A stretch of DNA of 64,000 nt, from positions 1-64,000 of the forward strand of contig JARFTX010000010.1 in assembly GCA_029289265.1 (NCBI GenBank). The letters run 5' to 3'. The translations under genes were made by a program, and so were the position numbers. The stretch is from Gammaproteobacteria bacterium. Its GTDB lineage: Bacteria; Pseudomonadota; Gammaproteobacteria; Burkholderiales; Rhodocyclaceae. Shown here in pieces: positions 8,658-17,483 of this stretch. The notes beneath the pieces were generated by a model. It was not told the DNA's origin. It searched no databases and was given only the letters and a program-made list of their open reading frames with translations. Within the stretch, counting starts at the first letter, position 1. Every line of letters starts with the position of its first letter.

Positions 8658-9428
8658 ATGGACATGCCCTTACACACACTGGATCGACACTTCAACCTGC
8701 CGCACATCCGCCACATCGACACCGCCCGGCCGCTGCAATGGCTGCGCATGGGGTGGGAAGACCTGCGCGACAACGTCGTCGCGAGCCTCGCCTACGGCGT
8801 GTTCTTCGGCGCCCTCGGCTATCTGATCCTGATGTTCGCGGCGCCCCGCCCGTATCTGATCACGGCCGCGATCTCGGGCTTTCTGCTGATCGGCCCGATC
8901 GTCGCCGCGGGCCTCTACGAGATCTCGCGCCAGCACACCGCGGGGCGGCGCGCGACGCTGCGCTCGTCGCTGCGCGGGGTGTTCGACAACCGCGATTCGC
9001 TGTTCACCATCGGCGTGGTACTGGTGATGGTGATGATCGCGTGGGAGCGGCTCTCGGCCATCCTCTTCGCGCTGCTGATTCCCGGCGATCTGCCGAGCGT
9101 CGACGTGCTGCGCGAGGTGTTCCTGTCCACCAGCCACATGAGCTTCGTCGCAACCTACATGATCGTCGGCGGTGCGATCGCCTGCGTCGTGTTCGCGCTG
9201 ACCGCGGTCGCCGTGCCGATGCTGATGGACCGCGACACCGACACGGTCACCGCGATGATGACCAGCCTGCGCGCGGTCGTCGCCAACCTGCCGGCGATGC
9301 TGCTGTGGGCGGCGCTGATCGTCGCGCTGATGGCGGTCGGCTTTGCGACGATGATGATCGGCATGGTGGTGCTGCTGCCGCTGCTCGGCCACGCGACCTG
9401 GCACGCCTACCGCGACCTCGTCGATTGA
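8658..9428 (+). CDS. DUF2189 family integral membrane protein
   Basis: 256 residues, starting after GAGAGGTG. The N-terminus is soluble and contains RHIDTARPLQWLRMGWEDL, typical of the DUF2189 (COG5473) family; six hydrophobic segments follow, with a D-R-D-T-D-T loop late in the protein. Function is not known. A 110-bp gap separates it from the MFS gene, so co-transcription is possible but not evident. Confidence 0.8.
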   Translation: MDMPLHTLDRHFNLPHIRHIDTARPLQWLRMGWEDLRDNVVASLAYGVFFGALGYLILMFAAPRPYLITAAISGFLLIGPIVAAGLYEISRQHTAGRRATLRSSLRGVFDNRDSLFTIGVVLVMVMIAWERLSAILFALLIPGDLPSVDVLREVFLSTSHMSFVATYMIVGGAIACVVFALTAVAVPMLMDRDTDTVTAMMTSLRAVVANLPAMLLWAALIVALMAVGFATMMIGMVVLLPLLGHATWHAYRDLVD

Positions 9429-9487
9429 CGCCGGCAATCGGAGCGATTCTGCATCGCCCGCGACGTACGGGTTAGAATCCAGCAAGC

Positions 9488-9512
9488 ATTCCGCCGGCTC
9501 TGCCGGCGGAAT
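9488..9512 (+). repeat. Perfect 11-bp hairpin in the presumed prlC leader
   Basis: ATTCCGCCGGC (9488-9498) pairs exactly with GCCGGCGGAAT (9502-9512) around TCT. No T-tract follows. A TAGAAT -10-like box at 9473-9478 would place the transcript start just before it, putting the stem in the 5' leader of prlC, 32 bp before the ATG. Alternatively it is a weak terminator for the upstream DUF2189 gene. Confidence 0.5.
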
Positions 9513-9544
9513 CGCGTCCACCCTCCGATCACCCCGAGCGACGC

Positions 9545-11602
9545 ATGGACAACCCACTTCTCGAATTTTCCGGACTGCCGCGCTTCGACGCGATCCGCCC
9601 CGAGCACGTCGAACCCGCGGTGCGCGAGCTCATCGCCGAGAACCGCGCGCTGATCGAGCGCCTGGTCGCCGACCCGGTGCCGCCCACCTGGGACGGCTTC
9701 GTCGCCCCGCTCACCGAGGCCGGCGAGCGGCTCGGCCGCGCCTGGGGCCTGGTCGGCCACATGCACAGCGTCATGGACGTGCCCGCCTGGCGCGAGGCCT
9801 ACAACCGCATGTTGCCCGAGGTGTCGAGCTTCTACGCCGAGGTCGGCCAGAACCTCGCGCTCTTCGAGAAGTACAAGGCGCTGCACGACGGTCCCGAATA
9901 TGCGCGCCTCGCCCCGGTGCGCCAGCGCATCCTCGACCACGAGCTGCGCGACTTTCGGCTTGCCGGCGCCGAGCTGCCGGAGGCGGTCAAGCCGCGCTTC
10001 AAGGCGATCCAGGAGGAGCTCTCGGCGCTCGCCGCGAAGTTCTCCGAGAACGTGCTCGACGCGACCAACGCCCACGCCGAGTGGATCGCCGACGAGGCGC
10101 AGCTCGCCGGCCTGCCCGTGGACGTGCGCGAGACCGCGCGCGCCGCCGCCGAGCGCGACGGCCGGCCCGGCTGGAAGCTCACGCTGCAGATGCCGAGCTA
10201 CCTGCCGGTGATGCAGTACGCCGAGGACCGCGCGCTGCGCGCACGCATGTACCGCGCCTACGCGACGCGCGCCTCGGAGTGCGGCCCGGCCGAGCTCGAC
10301 AACGGCCCGCTGATAGGCCGCATCCTGGCGCTGCGCGCCGAGGAGGCGAAGCTCCTGGGTTACGCCGACTACGCCGAGGTGTCGCTGGTCGCGAAGATGG
10401 CCGAGTCGGCCGACGAGGTGCTCGCCTTCCTGCGCGAGCTCGCGGCCAAGGCCAAGCCCTTCGCCGAGCAGGATCTCGCCGAGCTGCGCGCCTTCGCGCG
10501 CGTCGAGCTCGGCCTCGAAAACCTCGAACCCTGGGACGTCGCCTTCGCCTCCGAGAAGCTGCGCCAGCGCCGCTACGCCTTCTCCGAGCAGGAGGTGAAG
10601 CAGTACTTCCCCGAGCCGCGCGTGCTCGAAGGCCTCTTCAACCTGATCCGCAGCCTCTACCGCGTCGACATCGTCGCCGAGGACGCGCCGCGCTGGGACG
10701 CGAGCGCCCACTTCTTCCGCATCGAGCGCGACGGCGCGACCATCGGCCACTTCTACCTCGACCTGCACGCGCGCGAGACCAAGCGCGGCGGCGCCTGGAT
10801 GGACTCGGCGCGCAGCCGCCAGCTCACCGCGCGCGGGGTGCAGACGCCGGTCGCCTATCTGGTCTGCAACTTCCCCGGCCCGGTCGGCGGACGGCCCGCG
10901 ACCTTCACCCACGACGACGTGCTCACCCTCTTCCACGAGTGCGGCCACGGCCTGCACCACCTGCTCACCCAGGTCGATGAGCTCGCGCTCTCCGGCATCC
11001 ACGGCGTCGAGTGGGACGCGGTCGAGCTGCCCAGCCAGTTCATGGAAAACTTCTGCTGGGAGTGGGACGTGATCTCGGCGATGAGCGCCCACGTCGACAC
11101 CGGCGCGCCGCTGCCGCGCGAACTCTTCGACAAGATGATCGCGGCGAAGAACTTCCAGAGCGGCATGCAGACGGTGCGCCAGCTCGAGTTCGCGATGTTC
11201 GACCTGCGCCTGCACAGCGAGATCGATGCCTCCGCCGGGCCGGTGCCGATGGAGCAGGTGCTGGCGCTGCTCGACGAGGTCCGGCGCGAGGTCGCGGTGA
11301 TCGTGCCGCCCGCCTGGCACCGCTTCCCCAACAGCTTCTCGCACATCTTCGCCGGCGGCTACGCCGCGGGCTACTACAGCTACAAGTGGGCCGAGGTGCT
11401 CTCGGCCGACGCCTTCGAAGCCTTCGAGGAGGCCGGCGCCGGCAAGGGGTCACTGCTCGATCCGGTGACCGGGGAGCGCTTCTGGCGCGAGATCCTGGCG
11501 GTCGGCGGCAGCCGCCCGGCGATCGAGTCGTTCAAGGCCTTCCGCGGCCGCGAGCCGCGGGTCGACGCGCTGCTGCGCCACAACGGGATGGTGACCGCAT
11601 GA
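9545..11602 (+). CDS. prlC: Oligopeptidase A (M3 family zinc metallopeptidase)
   Basis: 685 residues, the usual length for OpdA/PrlC. The zinc site is FHECGHGLHHLL with H464, E465 and H468, followed by the conserved ligand region with VEWDAVELPSQFMENFCWE. It degrades short peptides, including signal peptides, in the cytosol. The gene overlaps the next one by ATGA, so the two are translationally coupled. Confidence 0.96.
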   Translation: MDNPLLEFSGLPRFDAIRPEHVEPAVRELIAENRALIERLVADPVPPTWDGFVAPLTEAGERLGRAWGLVGHMHSVMDVPAWREAYNRMLPEVSSFYAEVGQNLALFEKYKALHDGPEYARLAPVRQRILDHELRDFRLAGAELPEAVKPRFKAIQEELSALAAKFSENVLDATNAHAEWIADEAQLAGLPVDVRETARAAAERDGRPGWKLTLQMPSYLPVMQYAEDRALRARMYRAYATRASECGPAELDNGPLIGRILALRAEEAKLLGYADYAEVSLVAKMAESADEVLAFLRELAAKAKPFAEQDLAELRAFARVELGLENLEPWDVAFASEKLRQRRYAFSEQEVKQYFPEPRVLEGLFNLIRSLYRVDIVAEDAPRWDASAHFFRIERDGATIGHFYLDLHARETKRGGAWMDSARSRQLTARGVQTPVAYLVCNFPGPVGGRPATFTHDDVLTLFHECGHGLHHLLTQVDELALSGIHGVEWDAVELPSQFMENFCWEWDVISAMSAHVDTGAPLPRELFDKMIAAKNFQSGMQTVRQLEFAMFDLRLHSEIDASAGPVPMEQVLALLDEVRREVAVIVPPAWHRFPNSFSHIFAGGYAAGYYSYKWAEVLSADAFEAFEEAGAGKGSLLDPVTGERFWREILAVGGSRPAIESFKAFRGREPRVDALLRHNGMVTA

Positions 11603-12090
11603 ACCGCATTCTGACCTTCGTCCTCGCTGCGGCCTTCGCCGCCCTGCCGCCGGCCGCGGTTGCGGCCGACAAGGTGTACGAGTGGGTCGACGCCACGGGC
11701 CGCGTGAACTACTCCGACCTGCCACCCCCGCCGGGCACCGCCTCGCGCCTGGTCGAGCGCCGCATCGCCGCGGGGGCGCCCGACCCCGCCCTGCCCTACA
11801 CCCTGCGCAAGCTCGCCGCCGACTTCCCGGTGCATCTCTACACCGCCGGGAACTGTGGCGACCCGTGCGAGCGCGCGCGCGGCCTGCTCGAGACGCGCGG
11901 CGTCCCGTTCGCCGAGACCCGGATCGCAACCGAAGACGACGTGGCCGCCTACCGCCGCGTCTTCGGCGAGCCCGACGAGGTGCCGGCCGCGACCGTCGGC
12001 TCGCAGCGCCTGCGCGGCTTCGAGGCGGGAAACTGGAACGCCGTGCTCGACCGCGTCGGCTACCCGCGCGAGCCGCTGCCGATGCGCTGA
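11599..12090 (+). CDS. Exported DUF4124 / glutaredoxin-like protein
   Basis: 163 residues. Residues 1-23 are a signal peptide (cleavage near AVAA-D). Residues 24-45 carry the DUF4124 signature KVYEWVDATGRVNYSD. The C-terminal part (about 76-150) is a glutaredoxin/thioredoxin-like fold: VHLYTAGNCGDPCERARGLL with cysteines 86 and 90 spaced CxxxC, then a VPAATVGSQRLRGF segment like the cis-Pro and GSH-binding region. It probably acts on thiols in the periplasm. The ATG overlaps the prlC stop, so it is co-translated with the peptidase. Confidence 0.8.
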   Translation: MNRILTFVLAAAFAALPPAAVAADKVYEWVDATGRVNYSDLPPPPGTASRLVERRIAAGAPDPALPYTLRKLAADFPVHLYTAGNCGDPCERARGLLETRGVPFAETRIATEDDVAAYRRVFGEPDEVPAATVGSQRLRGFEAGNWNAVLDRVGYPREPLPMR

Positions 12091-12129
12091 AACCCCTCGC
12101 GTCGCCTGCCCACATCCCGTAGCGGATCG

Positions 12130-12146
12130 GCCCGGTCGAGCCGGGC
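12130..12146. terminator. Weak hairpin between convergent genes
   Basis: GCCCGG (12130-12135) and CCGGGC (12141-12146) around TCGAG sit in the 59-bp gap between the convergent DUF4124 gene and cbbO. No T-tract is present on either side, so terminator function is uncertain. Confidence 0.3.
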
Positions 12147-12149
12147 GAG

Positions 12150-14480
12150 CTAACGCGTCAGGCTCGCGAACAGCGTCGGCAGCTTCTCCGGCAGGCGTTC
12201 GACGCGGTCGACGATGGTGTAGTGGCGCGCGCCGAAGATGCGCTCGACGTAGCGGTCGGCGTGTGGGTCGAGCGTCAGGCAATAGGTCGTGACGCCGTCG
12301 CGGCGCAGTTCCTCGACCGCCTTCCTGGCGTCCTGGCGCAGGTACTGCGGGTCGCGCTCGTCGATGTCGGCGGGTTCGCCGTCGGTGACGACCAGCAACA
12401 GGCGGTGGCGCTCGCCGCGCTGGCGCAGGTGGCGGCCGGCGTGGCGCAGCGCGGCGCCCATGCGCGTGGAGAGCCCCCCGCCCATGCCGGCAAGCCGCGC
12501 CTTGGCGTCCGCGTCGAAGCGCTCGCCGAAATCCTTGAAGCGGTAGTAGCGCACGTCGTGACGGCCGTCGGAGGCAAAGCCGTGGATCGCGAAGGCGTCG
12601 CCGATGCCGGCGATCGCGGTCGCGACCAGGGTGCAGGCGTCGCGCGTGAGCTCGATCACCGTGCGCTCGCCGCCGCGCACCTTCTCGTTGGTCGACTCCG
12701 ACAGGTCGAGCAGGATCACCACGGCGAGGTCGCGTCGATTGACGACGTATCGCATCGTGATGCGGGTGTCGGGGTGGCGGCCGATGCGCGCCGCGACCAT
12801 CGCGTCGACGGCGGCGTTGAGATCGAGCTCGTCGCCGTCCTCGAGCTTGCGCTGCCGCGTCACCCCCTGCGGGCGCAGACGGTCCACGATGCGGCGGATG
12901 CGATGCGAGACGCCCTTGTGGGCGGCGAGCACGGCGTCGACGGTGGCCGGATCGCCGCGCCGGGCGCGATGCTCGTACACCGTGGCCCAGTCGGGGCGGT
13001 GCAGCTGCACCTGGGCGTCCCACTCCGGATAGTGGAAGGGATCCGAGATCGGCTCGCGGCCCTCGCGCGCGTTGTACGAGACGCCCTCGTCCTCGTAGGG
13101 AAAGAGCTCGGTCGGCAGCGTCCAGATCTCCTGGGCGTCGTCGCCGGCGGTCTCGACGTCGACCTCGTTCACGAACTCCATGAGCCCCACCTTGCGCCGC
13201 ACCTGGCGTTCGCGCGCCGGCAGCCACACACTGGCATCGGCCCAGTCGAGCGCGTCGCGCGACCAGACGAAGCGATTGTCGTCGCGATGGACCAAACGCA
13301 GCCCCTCCAGCAGGCGCAGGCTCGGCACGGCGCGGCGCGCTGCGAGCAGCGCGAAGAGCTCGAGGCCGAGCTCCCAGGCGAAGCGCGAATCGCGTGCGCG
13401 CGTCGCCACGCCGGCGTGAAAGCGCGCCGCGAAGGCGTCGAGCTCGGCGTCGCCGACGCGCGCCGCGGGCTCGAGCAGCGCCAGCGCGAGGCGCTCGAGC
13501 AGCGCCACCGTCTCGTGCTCCGCCGGCTGCCCCTGCGCGGCGGCGACGAGCGCCACCCACAGTCGGCGCAGGCCGGGAAAGTCGCGCACCGCGCACCACT
13601 CGACGCGTGCATCCTCGACGAAGCCGACGAAGAAGCGCTGCGCCGGCGCGAGCGCCTCGGCCGATTGCGGCCCCGTCGTGTAAACGAGGTGCGCGGCGAG
13701 GTGCGCCGCCATCGCCCGATAGACCTCGATGCCGGCGACCGCGCCGCAGTCATCGACGGCGTCCGGCAGAAATAGCGCCCGCGCCTCGACGAAGGGCCGC
13801 GCCGCACCATCGCCGGCGGCGTGCGGGCGCAGGAAGAAGTCGCGCGCCCACAGGGCGCGCAGGTAGAAATTGAGGCGGCGCTGGCTGTCCACGAAGAGCG
13901 TGCCGCGCCGCTCCTGCTGCAGCACGGCGCGGCTGTCCTCGGTGGCGAGCCCGAAGTAGGCGGCCTGGCGCGGCAGGTCGCGGCGGTAGGCCTCCGCACC
14001 GAAGTCCACCCAGCGCCGCAGCCCCGACAACGTGAGCTTGCCGAGCAGCTCGTCGACCACGCCGAGCATCGGCCGCAGGCCGCGCGGCGCGCGCGCGGCG
14101 AGCCGGTGCAGCAATTGCAGATAGGCGCGCACCAGCTCCGCGTCGCCAAGGCGGCGCGCCGCGGTCGGCAGCGTCGCGAACACCAGCGCGAGCACTTCGC
14201 CCGAAGTCATCGAGGCGAGCTTCATCACCGACACGACCGCCTCGCGCACGATGTCGTCGCCGCACTCGCGCGCGACCTGCGGCATCTCCTCGAGATAGGT
14301 CGACAACAGCCCCGGCCCCTTGCCCAGGCCGGCGAGCGCGCGGGCGCCGTCCAGGTAATCGCGCAGCCCCTCGGGCGAGAGCGTACGCGCCGCCTCGTGC
14401 ACCAGCGCATCGAGGGTGTGGGCGAGCGGCGGCGCGGCTGCGACGAGCGCTTCGCGATAATCGTCGAGTTCGATGCCCAT
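12150..14480 (-). CDS. cbbO: CbbO, RuBisCO activase adaptor with VWA domain
   Basis: 776 residues from the ATG opening MGIELDDYREAL, which has GGAG 7 nt upstream; a TTG two codons earlier is less likely. CbbO pairs with the AAA+ protein CbbQ to remove inhibitory sugar phosphates from RuBisCO. The C-terminal third is a von Willebrand A domain with an intact MIDAS motif D-L-S-E-S beginning at residue 592 and VVTDGEPADID later. The N-terminal two thirds are the helical CbbO-specific region. It is last in cbbLSQO, 198 bp after cbbQ; that gap shows no convincing gene. Confidence 0.93.
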   Translation of the reverse strand: MGIELDDYREALVAAAPPLAHTLDALVHEAARTLSPEGLRDYLDGARALAGLGKGPGLLSTYLEEMPQVARECGDDIVREAVVSVMKLASMTSGEVLALVFATLPTAARRLGDAELVRAYLQLLHRLAARAPRGLRPMLGVVDELLGKLTLSGLRRWVDFGAEAYRRDLPRQAAYFGLATEDSRAVLQQERRGTLFVDSQRRLNFYLRALWARDFFLRPHAAGDGAARPFVEARALFLPDAVDDCGAVAGIEVYRAMAAHLAAHLVYTTGPQSAEALAPAQRFFVGFVEDARVEWCAVRDFPGLRRLWVALVAAAQGQPAEHETVALLERLALALLEPAARVGDAELDAFAARFHAGVATRARDSRFAWELGLELFALLAARRAVPSLRLLEGLRLVHRDDNRFVWSRDALDWADASVWLPARERQVRRKVGLMEFVNEVDVETAGDDAQEIWTLPTELFPYEDEGVSYNAREGREPISDPFHYPEWDAQVQLHRPDWATVYEHRARRGDPATVDAVLAAHKGVSHRIRRIVDRLRPQGVTRQRKLEDGDELDLNAAVDAMVAARIGRHPDTRITMRYVVNRRDLAVVILLDLSESTNEKVRGGERTVIELTRDACTLVATAIAGIGDAFAIHGFASDGRHDVRYYRFKDFGERFDADAKARLAGMGGGLSTRMGAALRHAGRHLRQRGERHRLLLVVTDGEPADIDERDPQYLRQDARKAVEELRRDGVTTYCLTLDPHADRYVERIFGARHYTIVDRVERLPEKLPTLFASLTR

Positions 14481-14678
14481 GGCCAACTCCGTGGTGACGT
14501 GAAACGCGCAGCGGGTGCCTCGTCACCCGCCGCGCCCGGTGCTGCCGCCGCGACGCCCGGCCGTCCAGGCGCGCGGCGGCGCCCAAGACGGCCGATGCCC
14601 TGGCCGTCCTGTAGTCCCCGGCGCTACGGGCACGCAGCGGCGCCATCATCCCGCGCCCCCGGTACGCCGCCCCCGCCT

Positions 14679-15488
14679 TCAGCCGAAGAAGGTCTCGACC
14701 GCCGCGTCGAGCGTGTCGCGCATGTCGGGGTCGTCGGTGAGCGGGCGCACCAGCGCCATGCGGCAGGCCGCGCGCGGCGCGATGCCCTTGACGATGAGCT
14801 GCGCCGCGTAGATCAGGAGCCGCGTCGAGATGCCCTCGTCGAGGCCATGACCCTTGAGGTTGCGGCTGCGCTGGGCGACCTGGACGAGCTTCGCCGCGCG
14901 GCCGGCGTCGAGCCCCGACTCGTGCGCGACGACCTCGGCCTCGATCTCGGCCTCGGGATAATCGAAGTCGATCGCGCCGAAGCGCTGCTTGGTCGACTGC
15001 TTGAGATCCTTCATCAGGCTCTGGTAGCCCGGGTTGTACGAGATCACGAGCTGGAAGTCGGGGTGGGCGGCGACCAGCTCGCCCTTCTTCTCGAGCGGCA
15101 GGTTGCGGCGGTGGTCGGTGAGCGGGTGGATCACCACGGTGGTGTCCTGGCGCGCCTCGACGATCTCGTCGAGATAGAGGATCGCGCCGACGCGCGCCGC
15201 GGTCGCGAGCGGTCCGTCCTGCCAGCGGGTGCCGTTGATGTCGAGCAGGAAGCGCCCGACCAGATCGGCCGCGGTCATGTCCTCGTTGCAGGCGACCGAG
15301 ATCAGCGGACGCCCCAGCCGCCACGCCATGTACTCGACGAAGCGCGACTTGCCGCAGCCGGTCGGGCCCTTCAGCATCACCGGCATGCGCACCGCGTAGG
15401 CCGCCTCGTAGAGCGCGACCTCGTCGGCGACCGGTCGGTAGTACGGCTCCTGCCGCAGCAGGTATTGTTCGCGGGTGACGTCGTTCAT
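14679..15488 (-). CDS. cbbQ: CbbQ, AAA+ RuBisCO activase ATPase (MoxR/NirQ family)
   Basis: 269 residues. Walker A is GPTGCGKS (41-48) and Walker B is ILYLDEI near residue 100; the NirQ/NorQ/CbbQ type opening [13 protein letters not shown] is present. CbbQ hexamers, with one CbbO, remodel inhibited RuBisCO using ATP. It begins 18 bp after the cbbS stop, so it is in the same operon. The near relatives NorQ and NirQ serve nitric oxide reductase, but the location here decides in favour of CbbQ. Confidence 0.95.
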   Translation of the reverse strand: MNDVTREQYLLRQEPYYRPVADEVALYEAAYAVRMPVMLKGPTGCGKSRFVEYMAWRLGRPLISVACNEDMTAADLVGRFLLDINGTRWQDGPLATAARVGAILYLDEIVEARQDTTVVIHPLTDHRRNLPLEKKGELVAAHPDFQLVISYNPGYQSLMKDLKQSTKQRFGAIDFDYPEAEIEAEVVAHESGLDAGRAAKLVQVAQRSRNLKGHGLDEGISTRLLIYAAQLIVKGIAPRAACRMALVRPLTDDPDMRDTLDAAVETFFG

Positions 15489-15506
15489 GGTGCGAGTCCT
15501 CGGGCC

Positions 15507-15866
15507 CTAACGCTCGATCGGGGCGCGATGCACCAGCATGTTCGCGCCCTGGGTCTGGCGGATGTTGTCGTAGCCGATCAGGCGCACATGGTGGCCGGGG
15601 TTGGCGCGCTTGCAGGCGTCGATCTCGGCGAGGATGCGCTCGACCTCGGTCTCGCCGAACATCGGCAGCTTCCACATGTACCAGTAGTGGCTGGACGCGT
15701 TCTCCGGCTCGGTGTGCTCGATCGCCGGGTTCCAGCCTTTTTCGACGATATAGCGGATCTGCTTGTGGATCTGGTCGGCGTCCATCTGCGGCAGGTAGGA
15801 AAAGGTGCCGAGCTTGCGGCTGGCCGGGTCCGACAGGCGGGACGGGTAGTCATGCACTTCGCTCAT
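15507..15866 (-). CDS. cbbS: RuBisCO form I small subunit
   Basis: 119 residues. The start [26 protein letters not shown], then [24 protein letters not shown] and the closing HVRLIGYDN region are typical of form IA small subunits. Eight copies cap the L8 core of the CO2-fixing enzyme. It lies 67 bp downstream of cbbL and 18 bp upstream of cbbQ, in one operon. Confidence 0.97.
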   Translation of the reverse strand: MSEVHDYPSRLSDPASRKLGTFSYLPQMDADQIHKQIRYIVEKGWNPAIEHTEPENASSHYWYMWKLPMFGETEVERILAEIDACKRANPGHHVRLIGYDNIRQTQGANMLVHRAPIER

Positions 15867-15933
15867 GGGGTGCTCCTCTTGGATTCGGGCGCGCACGCGG
15901 CGCCATGGGTTCGGGGCGGGCTTGCGCCGCGGC

Positions 15934-17355
15934 TCAGCGGTGGGCCATGTCGAGCTTGTCGACGGTGTCGAACTCGAACTTGATCTCCTTCCAGGTCTCC
16001 ATCGCGACCTTGAGCTCGGGGCTCGAGCGGGCCGCCGCGACCAGGATGTCCTTGCCCTCCTTCTCCACCTCGCGGCCCTCGTTGCGCGCCTGCACGCAGG
16101 CTTCCAGCGCGACGCGGTTCGCCGCGGCGCCAGCGGCGTTGCCCCAGGGGTGGCCAAGCGTGCCCCCGCCGAACTGCAGCACCGAGTCGTCGCCGAAGAT
16201 CGACACCAGCGCCGGCATGTGCCAGACGTGGATGCCGCCCGAGGCGACCGGCAGCACGCCGGGCATCTGGCCCCAGTCCTGATCGAAGAAGATGCCGCGG
16301 GCGCGGTCCTCCTTGACGTAACGGTCGCGCATCAGGTCGATCCAGCCGAGCGTCGCGGCGCGGTCGCCCTCGAGCTTGCCGACCACGGTGCCCGAGTGCA
16401 GGTGGTCGCCGCCCATCAGTCGCAGCATCTTGGCGAGCACGCGGAAATTGATGCCGTGGCGCGGATTGCGGTCGATCACGCCGTGCATCGCGCGATGCAC
16501 GTGCAGCAGCAGGCCGTTCTTGCGGCACCACTTGGAGAGGCTGGTGTGTCCTGCCCAGCCGATGGTGAGGTAGTCCGACATGATGATCGGCGAGCCCAAC
16601 TGCTTCGCAAATTCGGCTCGCTCGTAGACGTCCTCCATCGTCGGCGCGGTGACGTTGAGGTAGTGGCCCTTGCGTTCGCCCGTCTCGGCTTCGGCCTTCT
16701 CGATCGCCTCGTGGCAGAACTGGAAGCGGTCGCGCCAGCGCATGAAGGGCTGGCTGTTCACGTTCTCGTCGTCCTTGGTGAAGTCGAGCCCGCCGCGCAG
16801 GCACTCGTAGACGGCGCGCCCGTAGTTTTTCGCCGACAGGCCCAGCTTGGGCTTGATGGTGCAGCCCAGCATCGGCCGGCCGTACTTGTCGAGCTTGTCG
16901 CGCTCGACCTGGATGCCGTGCGGCGGCCCCGGGCAGGTGGTGACGAACCACAGCGGAAAGCGCACGTCCTCGAGCCGCAGGCTGCGCACCGCCTTGAAAC
17001 CGAAGACGTTGCCGACCAGCGAGGTGAACACGTTCACCACCGAGCCTTCCTCGAACAACCCCATCGGATAGGCGATGAAGGCGTAGAAGGCCTCGTCGTC
17101 GCCGGGCACGTCCTCGATCGCGTAGGCGCGGCCCTTGTAGTACTCGAGATCGGTGAGGAGATCGGTCCACACCGTTGTCCAGGTCGCCGTCGAGGACTCT
17201 GCGGCGACCGCCGCGGCCGCCTCCTCGCGCGGCACGCCGGGTTGCGGCACCACCTTGAACACCGCCAGGATGTCGCTGTCGCGCGGGGTGTAGCCCGGCT
17301 CCCAGTAAGTCTCGCGGTACTCCTTGACGCCCGCGTTGTAGGTCTTGCCTGCCAT
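15934..17355 (-). CDS. cbbL: RuBisCO form I (IA, non-carboxysomal) large subunit
   Basis: 473 residues, start [13 protein letters not shown] with GGAGG upstream. It carboxylates ribulose-1,5-bisphosphate in the Calvin cycle. Catalytic residues are in place by alignment to spinach numbering minus 7: K168 and K170 (TIKPK), carbamylated K194 with D196/E197 (FTKDDEN), H287 (HVHRAMH), H320, and loop-6 K327 (VGKLEGDR). The sequence is of the green-like IA type and sits with cbbQ and cbbO, without carboxysome genes, the arrangement called IAq. One stretch, residues 260-270, departs from the usual HDYLTGGFTAN pattern: it reads [11 protein letters not shown]. cbbR is divergent upstream. Confidence 0.97.
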   Translation of the reverse strand: MAGKTYNAGVKEYRETYWEPGYTPRDSDILAVFKVVPQPGVPREEAAAAVAAESSTATWTTVWTDLLTDLEYYKGRAYAIEDVPGDDEAFYAFIAYPMGLFEEGSVVNVFTSLVGNVFGFKAVRSLRLEDVRFPLWFVTTCPGPPHGIQVERDKLDKYGRPMLGCTIKPKLGLSAKNYGRAVYECLRGGLDFTKDDENVNSQPFMRWRDRFQFCHEAIEKAEAETGERKGHYLNVTAPTMEDVYERAEFAKQLGSPIIMSDYLTIGWAGHTSLSKWCRKNGLLLHVHRAMHGVIDRNPRHGINFRVLAKMLRLMGGDHLHSGTVVGKLEGDRAATLGWIDLMRDRYVKEDRARGIFFDQDWGQMPGVLPVASGGIHVWHMPALVSIFGDDSVLQFGGGTLGHPWGNAAGAAANRVALEACVQARNEGREVEKEGKDILVAAARSSPELKVAMETWKEIKFEFDTVDKLDMAHR

Positions 17356-17446
17356 GTCGCCTCCTCCGATGCGTGGTCGAGCGGCCGATGCCGTTGAACG
17401 CATCATGCAGGAGACCTAACATCAATAAAAGTCACGTTTTTCTATA

Positions 17447-17469
17447 CTATGCATAGATTAATATCTATG
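17447..17469. promoter_or_regulatory. Candidate CbbR operator: two overlapping palindromes
   Basis: The 128-bp cbbL-cbbR gap holds CTATGCATAG (17447-17456, a perfect palindrome) overlapping CATAGAT-TAAT-ATCTATG (17452-17469, 7-bp arms). LysR-type regulators bind dyads in exactly this position, between their own gene and a divergent target, and the second dyad sits 15 bp upstream of the cbbR ATG. The AT-rich sequence around it contrasts with the GC-rich genes. Binding by CbbR is inferred. Confidence 0.6.
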
Positions 17470-17483
17470 TTTAGGCCACGACC

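Noticed and set aside
9407-11344. Minus-strand open frame of 645 codons opposite prlC
   Set aside because: The plus strand encodes a full M3 peptidase with its zinc motif; the antisense product has no recognisable domain.
13750-15675. A possible extra gene in the 198-bp gap between cbbQ and cbbO
   Set aside because: The only continuous frame is a read-through from an out-of-frame shadow of cbbQ; composition is Arg-rich and there is no ribosome site.
13821-15983. Plus-strand open frame of 720 codons across cbbO-cbbQ-cbbS
   Set aside because: Runs through three well-identified minus-strand genes and their gaps; low-complexity product.
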